Positions 1 through 7,182 of a stretch of DNA of 11,225 nt are shown here, piece after piece. Source of the DNA: Davidsoniella eucalypti (lineage: Eukaryota; Ascomycota; Sordariomycetes; Microascales; Ceratocystidaceae); the NCBI GenBank assembly GCA_004009845.1, contig RMBW01000354.1, positions 1 through 11,225 on the forward strand. Reading direction: 5' to 3'. Each line of letters opens with the position of its first letter. Within the stretch, counting starts at the first letter, position 1. The position numbers and the translations under genes are program-made. The notes under the pieces are model-generated. The model made no database searches, had not been told where the DNA came from, and saw nothing but the letters and a program-made list of their open reading frames with translations.

Positions 1-36
1 AAGGTTAGCCAAGGCATTCCTTGTCAGTACTAGAAT

Positions 37-65
37 CGGCTATAAGTAGGGACCTATTCCCGCCG
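37..65 (+). promoter_or_regulatory. LTR core promoter: TATA box plus conserved downstream box
   Basis: TATAAGTA lies at 41-48, followed by GGGACCTATTCCC at 49-61, a small inverted repeat (GGGA/TCCC). The same 29 bases recur in the LTR of the unrelated-looking E4 (10021-10049) with a single mismatch, although most other LTR sequence differs. This conservation suggests a core promoter block. The role is inferred. Confidence 0.6.
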
Positions 66-94
66 ATTATTAGTCTTAGTTTTCTCTTCCCTTC

Positions 95-105
95 ATCGGT
101 CTCAA
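95..105 (+). promoter_or_regulatory. Predicted transcript 5' end and self-primer of E1
   Basis: ATCGGTCTCAA at 95-105 is the exact reverse complement of the 11 bases at 161-171, next to the LTR end. It lies 54 bp downstream of the TATA box, where a fungal transcript could start. In Tf1 of fission yeast the first 11 bases of the mRNA fold back on the primer site and prime reverse transcription. By analogy transcription should start at 95. Pairing stops at exactly 11 bases on both sides. Confidence 0.7.
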
Positions 106-160
106 TCGAATCATTCTTTTACGACCAGTTTTCTTCGCAACTCCTCGATATCGTCTCATT

Positions 161-171
161 TTGAGACCGAT
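161..171 (+). other. Primer binding site of E1 (self-priming type)
   Basis: TTGAGACCGAT starts two bases after the LTR end (158). It pairs perfectly with 95-105, which suggests self-priming as in Tf1/sushi elements. Use of a host tRNA is not excluded. Confidence 0.72.
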
Positions 172-189
172 AACTTCTTTAATCTTGTC

Positions 190-451
190 CAAGCATCTGC
201 TTGCCCTTTGTCCGAGCATCTGCTCGCTGAATTTACTTCTGTCCAAGCCGTCTGCTTGCCCCCTATTCTGTCCAAGCCGTCTGCTTGCCCCCTATTCTGT
301 CCAAGCCACCCGCTTGCCCTCTCTTCTGTCCAAGCCGTCCGCTTGCTTTTCCACTCCTCTTTGTCCAAACACCGTCTCTGTTTGCCCTATCCTGTCCAGA
401 CTCTGCCTAAACAGTCTGCCCCCTGTCCAAGCCTTCTTCCTACAAGGCTTG
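190..451 (+). repeat. E1 leader hairpin array (nine small stem-loops, partly 29-bp tandem repeats)
   Basis: The leader between primer site and gag start contains nine inverted repeats in a row, mostly as TGTC-hairpin-CCC. Stems and spans: CAAGC/GCTTG at 190-203, CGAGC/GCTCG at 213-226, CAAGC/GCTTG at 244-258, 273-287, 302-316 and 331-345 (period 29 bp), CAAACA/TGTTTG at 366-384, CAGACT/AGTCTG at 397-418, and CAAGCCTT/AAGGCTTG at 428-451. Stem sequences change in a paired fashion, so the RNA fold rather than the sequence seems to be kept. No ATG occurs between the predicted transcript start (95) and the gag ATG (495). A packaging, dimerisation or translation-control signal is plausible. The role is inference. 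Confidence 0.75.
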
Positions 452-494
452 CCCCTACCAGTCCGCTTGTTACCCTTGCGCTTCTAAAGTCACT

Positions 495-2275
495 ATGTCT
501 GATTCACCTTCCTGGTTCTGGTCATCCTGGCCTCCCTGAACTGCGGCCGCCCTCGTTGGTTACTACGAAGCCTTCTGTATTATTAAGCAGAAACTAGCCC
601 TGGCTCGTGTCCACTTCCTAGACCCAGCCAGGAGCCCCCTGAGGGCTACACGCTGTCGGCCGTAGGCCTACCCGAGGATCGACCCTGGAGCAGACCCGGC
701 TGGTGCTACCTTGCACTCTTTAAACGTAAGGAACGCGCGCGTCTCGCTGCCGTCTAGGATTCTGCCCTGCCTCCCGTGACATCTTAGTCACAGTCAGCAT
801 TTCCACAGCCACCTAGGACATCTATCTTTCACCAGCGGTTTTGTCGGCCATGTTCACATCGGCCAAGCCCGTACGCGTCAGGAACGCGTGGCTCGAACCT
901 CGCTCCGCCCTTCCCTCCTCAAGTCACCGTTCATGGGCCTACTCGCACCCCCCACGAGAACTCGCTCCAAGGCCAAGGAAACCACTGAGCAACTGATCTC
1001 CACTGAGACAACCCACGCGCGCACCTTGAGCCGAGTAACCACCTCTCGCAACCCGCTACCCTTGGATGATGAAGACGGACGCAAGTGATAACCCTTCCGA
1101 TACCTGACCTAGCTCGCCTGGCTGAAAGCATGAGGCCCGTGACACCTACCCTGAATCTGACCGCGGTCGCCAACCCGCGTGAAGCCGACCGTCTGGACTC
1201 TCTGCAATCTGATATGGTAGAAATGAAGTCCATGATGAATCGACTCGGCCAAATTTGTTCGCCCAAAGAACGTCATGATACTACCGCTCCTCCGCTACCG
1301 CTGCCCCTGCTCCTCAGCCATTACTCGCCTCTTCCAGCCAAACCCTACCCCGTCAGGTCCAACCTCTACTCAGCGAATTCAGCGGCTTGCACTCTGACTA
1401 CGAGATCTGGAGAAGGCTAGCAACGAACAAAATGTTGATCGATGGAGCAGCCCTAGGCGGTGAACTCTCGAAGGCAGTCTACCTGTACGGCCGCTTGGGC
1501 GCAACCACACAAGCCAAGTTGAACGTCTTTTTCGACTCTATCGGCCAACGTTCCAGACCCTACGACCTGCTGCTGGAGAAGCTTGATGATATGTTCGGTC
1601 GCGTGAACGGCTCACCAACGCGCGCATTGCTTTCTACCAATCCGCCCAGGAGACAGGGAACCTTCAAAGCCTTCCACCTCCGCTTCGAGACTCTAGCCAT
1701 GGAAGCCGGCATCCACGACGACGCACACGCTATTGACATCTGCGTTCTGCCATGCGTGACGACCTGATTGAACGCACCGGATGGGCTTGGGAGTCCAACT
1801 CATACCACGCTATCATCGACAGCCTCTTGAAACACTTCGACCGCCCACTGGTAAACGCCGCGCTATCGAATCGGCCCCCAAACCTGAGCATACTAAGTCG
1901 AGCAACTGGAGAGAGCGGCCCGACCAACAGACTCGTCGGGAGAACCGCCCCCAGCCTGCTGCCCGTTCGGAGAGACCAAAACTTTCCGAGTCGGAACGAC
2001 ACCGTTTAATGCGTGAAAACGCATGCTTTATCTGTGGGCTCAAGGACCACATTGCACGTCGCTGCCACAACGCTCCTCAAGCCAGGACCTCGAACAACCA
2101 GCTGTCCATCAACGCCATACGCACGGTGATGCGTGAGGAAATCGCCAAGTACGACGAACGCGCCATGGATCGCGTGCTGCCACCCCCGGACAACACTACC
2201 ACGACGGTAGCCAAGGTAGACTCGAAAGCAGTGGACAACGGGTCGGAGTACGACCTAATCGAGTTGGATTTTTAG
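495..2275 (+). pseudogene. gag: E1 gag, frameshifted
   Basis: This is the capsid/nucleocapsid gene of E1. The ATG at 495 matches the gag start of E2 (8832, minus). Compared with E2 it has many small indels, mostly one base in short runs: a lost base near 503 leading to a TGA at 537-539, a gained base near 545, and lost bases near 622, 754 and 783, with further ones up to about 1850. The reading therefore jumps between frames, although every segment is still recognisable: GWCYL-type N-terminal domain (about 700-870), capsid-like region (about 1380-1860) and a CX2CX4HX4C zinc knuckle at 2024-2065. The last segment, in the correct frame, ends at TAG 2273-2275 after the residues ELDF, inside the frameshift signal for pol. 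It is not expected to give a full Gag protein. Confidence 0.85.
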
Positions 2276-2301
2276 GAAGTCAGGACAAGTCGCGCCCTGA
2301 C
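2266..2301 (+). promoter_or_regulatory. Putative -1 ribosomal frameshift signal joining gag and pol (E1)
   Basis: In the gag frame the end reads G GAT TTT TAG. GGATTTT (2266-2272) has the layout of a slippery heptamer, then a six-base spacer (2273-2278), then a stem GTCAGG (2279-2284) / CCTGAC (2296-2301) with an 11-base loop. A -1 shift puts ribosomes in the pol frame, which is open from here into the protease. GGAUUUU is used as a slippery site in umbraviruses such as pea enation mosaic virus 2. The same layout in E2 has a longer stem (8 bp). Confidence 0.65.
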
Positions 2302-4590
2302 AAGGAGGATACGAAGATAGGGGAAGAGATAGTTAGAACTCAGATGGGAGCTAAAGGTTTATACTTAGATTTGTCTATTAATGAACTTACGACTAAAGCT
2401 CTCGTCGACAGTGGCTGCCTCTGCCTCGCCGTCGTCCCTCCGCGCCTACTCCACTACGCCACCCAGACCCAGCCCATCGAGCCACGCAAGGTCTCCCTCG
2501 CCTCCTCCCAGTCCGACCCACCTGTCATCACTCAGATAGCACAGTTTACGCTACACCTACCTGACCACCACGAGGACATTTGGGCCTACGTCGTCCCCGG
2601 CCAAACCGAAGACTTAATACTCGGTCAACGCTGGCTGATTAATCACGACGTGCATCTACACCCGCGCTCTGGACAAATCGAAGTCACCACGGCCGAAGAA
2701 CTAACGCCTGAAGAGTTCCATAAACTCTGTGACAACGATGACGCCGCTGTATTCCGCATCACGCTAGAAGACGTCAACAGGGCGCTGGAACAGAAGGAAC
2801 AGGAAAGGCCGCCCTTACCCGAGTGGCTGCAACCTGTAGCGTCCGCGTTTGAAGCCAAAGCCTCCAAGGACCTCCCGCCACATCGGCCTGGAGTAGACCT
2901 GACGATTGAACTGTTAGAAGGGAAAACGTTACCTGTGCAATCGCTCTACCCGCTGTCGCGCGCTGAACTGTTGGTGATGCAAAAGACCTTGACTGAACTA
3001 CTGGGGACAAAATGGATAAAGGATACGAAATCTGAAGTGGGCTCCCCCGTCCTATTTGTAAAGAAACCTGGAGGTGGAATTCGCTTCTGTGTGGACTACC
3101 GCGCAGTCAATGCCATCTCCAAGAAGGACTCTTACCCACTGCCCCTTATCCATGACACCCTTCGGCAAATCTCGGCTGCTAAATGGGTCTCCAAGGTCGA
3201 CGTTATTGCCGCATTTCATCGTATTCGGATTGCCCCTGGTTCTGAGGAGTTAACCGCCTTTCGGACTCCCCTAGGGGCCTTTGAATGGAACGTGATCCCT
3301 TTCGGTTTGACTAATGCCCCTGCTGCTTTCCAACGTTACATCAATTCGGTCCTTCGAAAATGGCTAGGCATCAGCTGCAGCGCCTACATCGACGATGTGG
3401 ACATCTACTCCAGTGGCACTGAAGAAGAGCACAGGAAGTTAGTGCTCGAAATTGTCCACGCACTCGATCTCGCCGGCCTGCAACTCGACCTCCGCAAGTG
3501 CCAGTTCCTAGCTAAGGAAATCAAGTTCCTCGGCTTTATCGTTGGCCCAGGTATTGGCATCAAGGCAGACCCTGAGAAAACCCTTGCGATTCGCAACTGG
3601 AATTCTCCCACAACTTTGAAAGGTCTACGTGGTTTTATCGGCTTTGTCAACTTCTATCGAGACTTTGTGCCTCGACTGTCCGAAATGATAGCACCGATGG
3701 TAGGGTTAACCAAGAAGGATACCCCCTTTGTCTGGTCCGACGCATGTGCGCACGCTTTCGCCGAGGTTAAGAGAGCCTTTCTCACTCCCCCTGTTTTGAC
3801 CCCCTTTGACCCGCTGAGAGAAACGGTATTGACCGCGGATTCATCCGGTTACGCCCTGGGAGCAGAATTGTCTCAACGAGGAGATGATGGTCTCATGCAC
3901 CCCATTGCCTTCCTTTCTCGCAAACTCACACCCCCCGAAGCCAACTACCCCATTCACGACAAGGAGATGTTGGCCATCTACTGGTCCATTCGCGAATGGC
4001 GCCATTTCCTCCTAGGGGTCGACTTTGTGGTGTGGACGGATCACCGGAACTTGGAATACTTTCAGACCAAGCGAACGTTGGCTGAGAGACAGCGCCGCTG
4101 GGGATATGAGCTTTCGGACTTTAGTTTCTGCCTACGCCACCGCCCAGGTACTGAGCAAGTTGTGCCAGACGCCCTGTCCAGAAGGGACCAGGACATGCCA
4201 GCCAACGAAAGTGACGACAGGCTGGCCAGTCGCTTCCACCAACTCCTCGAGAAGAGTGAGTCAAGCAACGACCTGGTGGTAATCGGCGCAGTTTGGGCTC
4301 AGGAGCCTGACAAGGACGCGCCGACTGACGACAAGGCGACTAAGGAAGCTGTGACCTCCCCCTTCGCGGACCCCGAGATGACTAGCCTATGGAACCAGGC
4401 TCTGACCCAATGCAACCGTTGGTGGTTAGCTCGTAAACTAGTACGAGAAGGAGCTCGCTCATTCCCAGCCGACTGGGGTTTGCAATGGCAAATGAGCGAG
4501 TGCAAGCTAGACTCTGAAGGTAGACTACGCTGGCGTGATAGACTTTGGGTCCCTCACCACGAACCCCTGAGGACCAGAATCATCCAGTAA
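2272..4590 (+). CDS. pol: E1 pol, first part: protease, reverse transcriptase, RNase H
   Basis: This encodes the enzymes that mature Gag-Pol and copy the element RNA into DNA. The frame is open from the slippery site at 2272; the first ATG is at 2344, so expression may be by -1 frameshift rather than from that ATG. Residues are counted from the ATG. The aspartic protease has the active-site DSG at residues 22-24 (2407-2415) and an ILGQRWL motif further on. Reverse transcriptase runs from about residue 220 to 400 with FVKKPGGGIRFCVDYR and the catalytic YIDD at 348-351 (3385-3396). RNase H shows the acidic residues D499 (ADSS), E541 (DKEML) and D566 (TDHRN). The ORF ends with TAA at 4588-4590, just before the integrase zinc domain and in frame with it, so this is a premature stop. 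No frameshift is seen in the whole stretch. Confidence 0.92.
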   Translation, partial: LGSQDKSRPDKEDTKIGEEIVRTQMGAKGLYLDLSINELTTKALVDSGCLCLAVVPPRLLHYATQTQPIEPRKVSLASSQSDPPVITQIAQFTLHLPDHHEDIWAYVVPGQTEDLILGQRWLINHDVHLHPRSGQIEVTTAEELTPEEFHKLCDNDDAAVFRITLEDVNRALEQKEQERPPLPEWLQPVASAFEAKASKDLPPHRPGVDLTIELLEGKTLPVQSLYPLSRAELLVMQKTLTELLGTKWIKDTKSEVGSPVLFVKKPGGGIRFCVDYRAVNAISKKDSYPLPLIHDTLRQISAAKWVSKVDVIAAFHRIRIAPGSEELTAFRTPLGAFEWNVIPFGLTNAPAAFQRYINSVLRKWLGISCSAYIDDVDIYSSGTEEEHRKLVLEIVHALDLAGLQLDLRKCQFLAKEIKFLGFIVGPGIGIKADPEKTLAIRNWNSPTTLKGLRGFIGFVNFYRDFVPRLSEMIAPMVGLTKKDTPFVWSDACAHAFAEVKRAFLTPPVLTPFDPLRETVLTADSSGYALGAELSQRGDDGLMHPIAFLSRKLTPPEANYPIHDKEMLAIYWSIREWRHFLLGVDFVVWTDHRNLEYFQTKRTLAERQRRWGYELSDFSFCLRHRPGTEQVVPDALSRRDQDMPANESDDRLASRFHQLLEKSESSNDLVVIGAVWAQEPDKDAPTDDKATKEAVTSPFADPEMTSLWNQALTQCNRWWLARKLVREGARSFPADWGLQWQMSECKLDSEGRLRWRDRLWVPHHEPLRTRIIQ

Positions 4591-5976
4591 ATTCACGACT
4601 CTACCCTCGCAGGCCACCCCGGCAGAGCAATCACCCGTGACTTAGTTTCGCGAGAATACGCCTGGCCTGGCCTAACCAACGATGTCCGACAATTCGTGTC
4701 GAATTGCTCTTCTTGTGGAAAAAGCAAGATTTGGCGAGAACAGAAGCGCGGCCTTTTGAAACCCCTGCCAGTACCATCCAGACCTTGGTCTGAACTGGCC
4801 ATGGACTTTATCGGCCCATTACCCCCTTCTGCTGGTTACACTTCTATTCTAGGAGTCACCGACCGCCTGTCGAAGTCGCAAATCCTGATCCCCATGAAGG
4901 CCATTACCGCACAAGCCACGGCCGAAGCCCTGCTGATTCACGTCTTTTCCCACCACGGTTTCCCCCTTGCAATCGTTTCCGACAGAGGGCCTCAATTTGC
5001 TCAGCTGTTTTGGGGCGAAGTATGCCGTCGCTTTGGGATTCAACGCCGCCTATCTACGGCCTTCCACCCCCAGACTGATGGTAGTCAGGAGCGCAGCAAT
5101 CAGGAGATTGAAACGTACTTGCGCAATTTCTGTTCCTTCGCACAGGACGACTGGGCCTCACTACTGCCCCAAGCGCAATTGGCCCTCAACAATCGCATTT
5201 CCTCAACCACTGGCCTCTCCCCTTTCTTCACCACTCACGGTTTTAACGTGGACATTATTGAGCCCTCCGTTCAAGGTCCCCCTGCCTCTGACAAATCTCC
5301 TGTTTGTGGTGCCCAGGAATGGCTATCCAAACTAAGCGACGCAACCCAATTCGCGATCGTAGCTATGGCTGCCACCCAGGAACACCAGGAAACCAGCGCT
5401 AACCGTCTCCGTCAACCATCTGAGAGCTTCAGAGTGGGAGATAAGGTCTATCTCAACACGAAGAACCTGACCACGGAGAGACCGTCCAAGAAGTTAGACT
5501 GGTTGGCCAGACTGTACACAGTCCTAGAGGTTACAGGTACCCACAACGTACGATTGAACGTGCCTACAGGCATCCACCCTGTTTTCCACGTAAGCCTAAT
5601 CCGCCGAGCTCCCAACAACCCCTTACCCTCGCAGGAAGTACCAGATGATGAGCCCGCGGCTATCACGGCTAGGGAAGCACTTGAAGACGACTCTGTGGAA
5701 ACAGGCGAGTACCGGGTGGAAGCAATCGTGAAGCAACGTACCCGCCATGGACACACACAAGCCTTGGTCAAATGGAAAGGTTACCAAGATGCTACTTGGG
5801 AACCATTGGAACACGTGAAGGACACTGCAGCTTGGTTGGTTTTCACGGAGAAGACGAAAAAGAATTGGAACGTGACCCTCCAATCCCTTTACACTGCCTG
5901 GTTGCTACCAGAGGATGGCCCCGAGAAGGACCATGGTACGAGTATGGACACACGCAGTCCACCGATGGTAGGCTAA
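4591..5976 (+). CDS. pol: E1 pol, second part: integrase with C-terminal chromodomain
   Basis: This is the integrase half of pol, cut off from its upstream part by the single in-frame TAA at 4588-4590. No start codon is expected. The HHCC zinc-binding domain is complete: His codons at 4594 and 4615, Cys codons at 4705 and 4714. The catalytic triad is present as Asp at 4804 (MDFIGPLP), Asp at 4981 (SDRGPQF) and Glu at 5089, with 35 residues between the last two (D,D35E). A C-terminal module with HPVFHVSLIRR follows, but the GP of the usual GPY/F motif is replaced (LARLYTV). The chromodomain (about 5707-5860) keeps the three cage aromatics: Tyr at 5710, Trp at 5773 and Tyr at 5782 (VKWKGY), then TWEP. 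Chromodomains of such integrases guide insertion to methylated-histone chromatin. The stop is TAA at 5974-5976. Confidence 0.9.
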   Translation: MHDSTLAGHPGRAITRDLVSREYAWPGLTNDVRQFVSNCSSCGKSKIWREQKRGLLKPLPVPSRPWSELAMDFIGPLPPSAGYTSILGVTDRLSKSQILIPMKAITAQATAEALLIHVFSHHGFPLAIVSDRGPQFAQLFWGEVCRRFGIQRRLSTAFHPQTDGSQERSNQEIETYLRNFCSFAQDDWASLLPQAQLALNNRISSTTGLSPFFTTHGFNVDIIEPSVQGPPASDKSPVCGAQEWLSKLSDATQFAIVAMAATQEHQETSANRLRQPSESFRVGDKVYLNTKNLTTERPSKKLDWLARLYTVLEVTGTHNVRLNVPTGIHPVFHVSLIRRAPNNPLPSQEVPDDEPAAITAREALEDDSVETGEYRVEAIVKQRTRHGHTQALVKWKGYQDATWEPLEHVKDTAAWLVFTEKTKKNWNVTLQSLYTAWLLPEDGPEKDHGTSMDTRSPPMVG

Positions 5977-6052
5977 GGCAGCAATATTGGCTGCACCACC
6001 TTGGTCACCTGCACACCCGAGCGTCTGCAGGATAAGATTGCTGACCTATTTT

Positions 6053-6088
6053 GGAGTTATTTCTGTTTCTGGAGTTATTTCTGTTTCT
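6053..6088 (+). repeat. 18-bp perfect tandem duplication in the E1 3' untranslated region
   Basis: The unit GGAGTTATTTCTGTTTCT is present twice without gap (6053-6070, 6071-6088). The 3' untranslated stretch 5977-6210 holds otherwise only T-rich sequence and the polypurine tract. No gene is seen in it. Confidence 0.9.
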
Positions 6089-6195
6089 GGATATCGAGTA
6101 CCAAGGTACGATACGGTTTTAAGTTTGTATACACCATGCTACAGGGGTGTTTTTTGTATGTTTAGACGTAAAATTAGTGTAATTTTTCTGCCGAT

Positions 6196-6206
6196 GGGGG
6201 GGGAGA
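6196..6206 (+). other. Polypurine tract of E1
   Basis: GGGGGGGGAGA lies four bases before the 3' LTR start at 6211. Purine runs in this place prime plus-strand DNA synthesis in LTR retroelements. Assigned from position and composition. Confidence 0.8.
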
Positions 6207-6210
6207 CTAT

Positions 6211-6391
6211 TGTAAGAGACTAAGGCCTAGTAAGGTTAGCCAAGGCATTCCTTGTCAGTACTAGAATCGGCTATAAGTAGGGACCTATTCCCGCCGATTA
6301 TTAGTCTTAGTTTCTCTTTCTCCTTCATCGGTCTCAATCGAACTACTCTTTTACGACCAGTTTTCATTGCAACTCCTCGTATATCGTCTCA
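6211..6391 (+). repeat. E1 3' LTR, complete (181 bp)
   Basis: It begins with TGTAAGAGAC just after the polypurine tract and ends with GTCTCA at 6391. TATAAGTA lies at 6272-6279 and the self-primer copy at 6327-6337. It is nearly identical (one visible difference) to the minus-strand LTR of E2 at 9141-9321, but differs at about nine sites from E1's own 5' LTR. No primer site follows, as expected for a 3' LTR. Instead E2 pol sequence starts at 6392. Confidence 0.94.
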
Positions 6392-7046
6392 CCTTCCAAC
6401 AGTTCGATCTTCAAGTCTACTCCAGGCCGGTGTGGCGGGAGGTCCTTGGATGCCTTTGCTTCAAATGCTGATGCCACGGGTCTTAACCAGTCAGGTAGGG
6501 GCGGTCGTTCCTGTTCCTTCTGCTCCAGCGCCCTGTTGACATCTTCTAACGTGATGCGGAATACAGCGGCGTCGTCGTTGTCACAGAGTTTATGGAACTC
6601 TTCAGGCGTTAGTTCTTCGGCCGTGGTGACTTCGATTTGTCCAGAGCGCGGGTGCAGGTGCACGTCGTGATTAATCAGCCAGCGTTGACCGAGTATTAAG
6701 TCTTCGGTTTGGCCGGGGACGACGTAGGCCCAAATGTCCTCGTGGTGGTCAGGTAGGTGTAGCGTAAACTGTGCTATCTGAGTGATGACAGGGGGTCGGA
6801 CTGGGAGGAGGCGAGGGAGACCTTGCGAGGTTCGATAGGCTGGGTTTGGGTAGCGTAGGGGAGTAGGCGCGGAGGGACGACGGCGAGGCAGAGGCAGCCA
6901 CTGTCGACGAGAGCTTTAGTCGAAAGTTCATTAATAGACAAATCTAAGTATAAACCTTTAGCTCCCATCTGAGTTCTAACTATCTCTTCCCCTATCTTCG
7001 TATCCTCCTGGTCAGGGCGCGACTTGTCCTGACCACCTAAAAATCC
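6392..7046 (-). pseudogene. pol: E2 pol fragment: protease and linker, frameshifted and truncated
   Basis: This fragment matches the start of E1 pol. It begins at the slippery site (7046-7040), continues through the protease with its DSG motif (Asp codon at 6905-6903) and then loses one base in a C run near 6791-6795 compared with E1, which moves the rest to another frame. The second piece contains the linker before the RT domain (ITLEDVNRALEQKEQERPPL) and ends at 6392, where E1's LTR interrupts it. RT, RNase H and integrase are absent from this side. Confidence 0.88.
7009..7046 (-). promoter_or_regulatory. Putative -1 frameshift signal of E2
   Basis: On the minus strand GGATTTT (7046-7040) is followed by TAGG and a stem TGGTCAGG (7035-7028) / CCTGACCA (7016-7009) with an 11-base loop. 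Layout and position equal those in E1, where the stem has 6 bp. In this copy the gag frame is already lost upstream, so ribosomes should not reach the site in the right frame. Confidence 0.62.
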
Positions 7047-7182
7047 AGTTCAATTAGGTCGTATTCTGACCCGTTCTCCGCTACCTTAGAGTCGACCTTG
7101 GCTACCGTCGTAGTGGTGTTGTCAGGGGGAGGTAGCACACGATCCATGTCCCGTTCGTCATACTTCGCGATTTCCTCACGCA

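Larger units (their letters stand above)
1..158 (+). repeat. E1 5' LTR (left 21 bases missing)
   Basis: This stretch matches the 3' LTR at 6211-6391 from its 22nd base on and ends in GTCTCA at 158, immediately before the primer binding site. It holds the promoter: TATAAGTA at 41-48 and a predicted transcript start at 95. It differs from the 3' LTR at about nine places, including single-base indels in C/T runs (about 80-92) and at 148-150. It was aligned by eye. Confidence 0.93.
1..6391 (+). mobile_element. LTR retrotransposon E1 (Ty3/mdg4, chromovirus), near full length
   Basis: This is a nearly full-length LTR retrotransposon. In order it shows 5' LTR, self-primer binding site, structured leader, gag, pol (protease, RT, RNase H, integrase, chromodomain), polypurine tract and 3' LTR. 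The gene order RT-RNase H-integrase and the terminal chromodomain place it among the chromoviruses. About 21 bases of the 5' LTR lie left of the window, judged from the 3' LTR. The right end falls on a CA dinucleotide at 6391, directly followed by E2 sequence, so E1 appears integrated in the pol of E2. The target-site duplication (probably starting at 6392) cannot be checked because its left copy is outside the window. Gag carries many frameshifts and pol one stop, so the copy looks defective. Confidence 0.93.

Noticed and set aside
241..345. 29-bp period repeats in the leader resemble a CRISPR array
   Set aside because: Units are contiguous variants without unique spacers, lie in a retrotransposon leader of a likely eukaryote, and no cas gene is near.
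156..368. Antisense open frames over the leader in E1 and E2
   Set aside because: They arise from the repeat read backwards; no start context or protein similarity, and they change with unit number.
161..487. Open reading frame through the E1 leader (and 9138-8833 in E2)
   Set aside because: It starts only with TTG inside the primer site, has no ATG, and its composition is that of the hairpin repeat.
5987..6223. Small ORF after pol
   Set aside because: It spans the 18-bp duplication, the T-rich stretch and the polypurine tract; no coding features are seen.
6211..6391. Solo LTR
   Set aside because: It is preceded by a polypurine tract and the 3' end of E1, so it is the E1 3' LTR.
1..6391. 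Repeat-induced point mutation
   Set aside because: Pol remains almost open and the sequence is not T/A-skewed as RIP would cause; lesions in gag are indels. A single TAA is not enough evidence. RIP indices were not computed.
6392..6396. Target-site duplication CCTTC of E1 (also TTCTC at 9322 and CCTAT at 9960)
   Set aside because: The partner copies lie outside the window, so they are only candidates and not listed as features.
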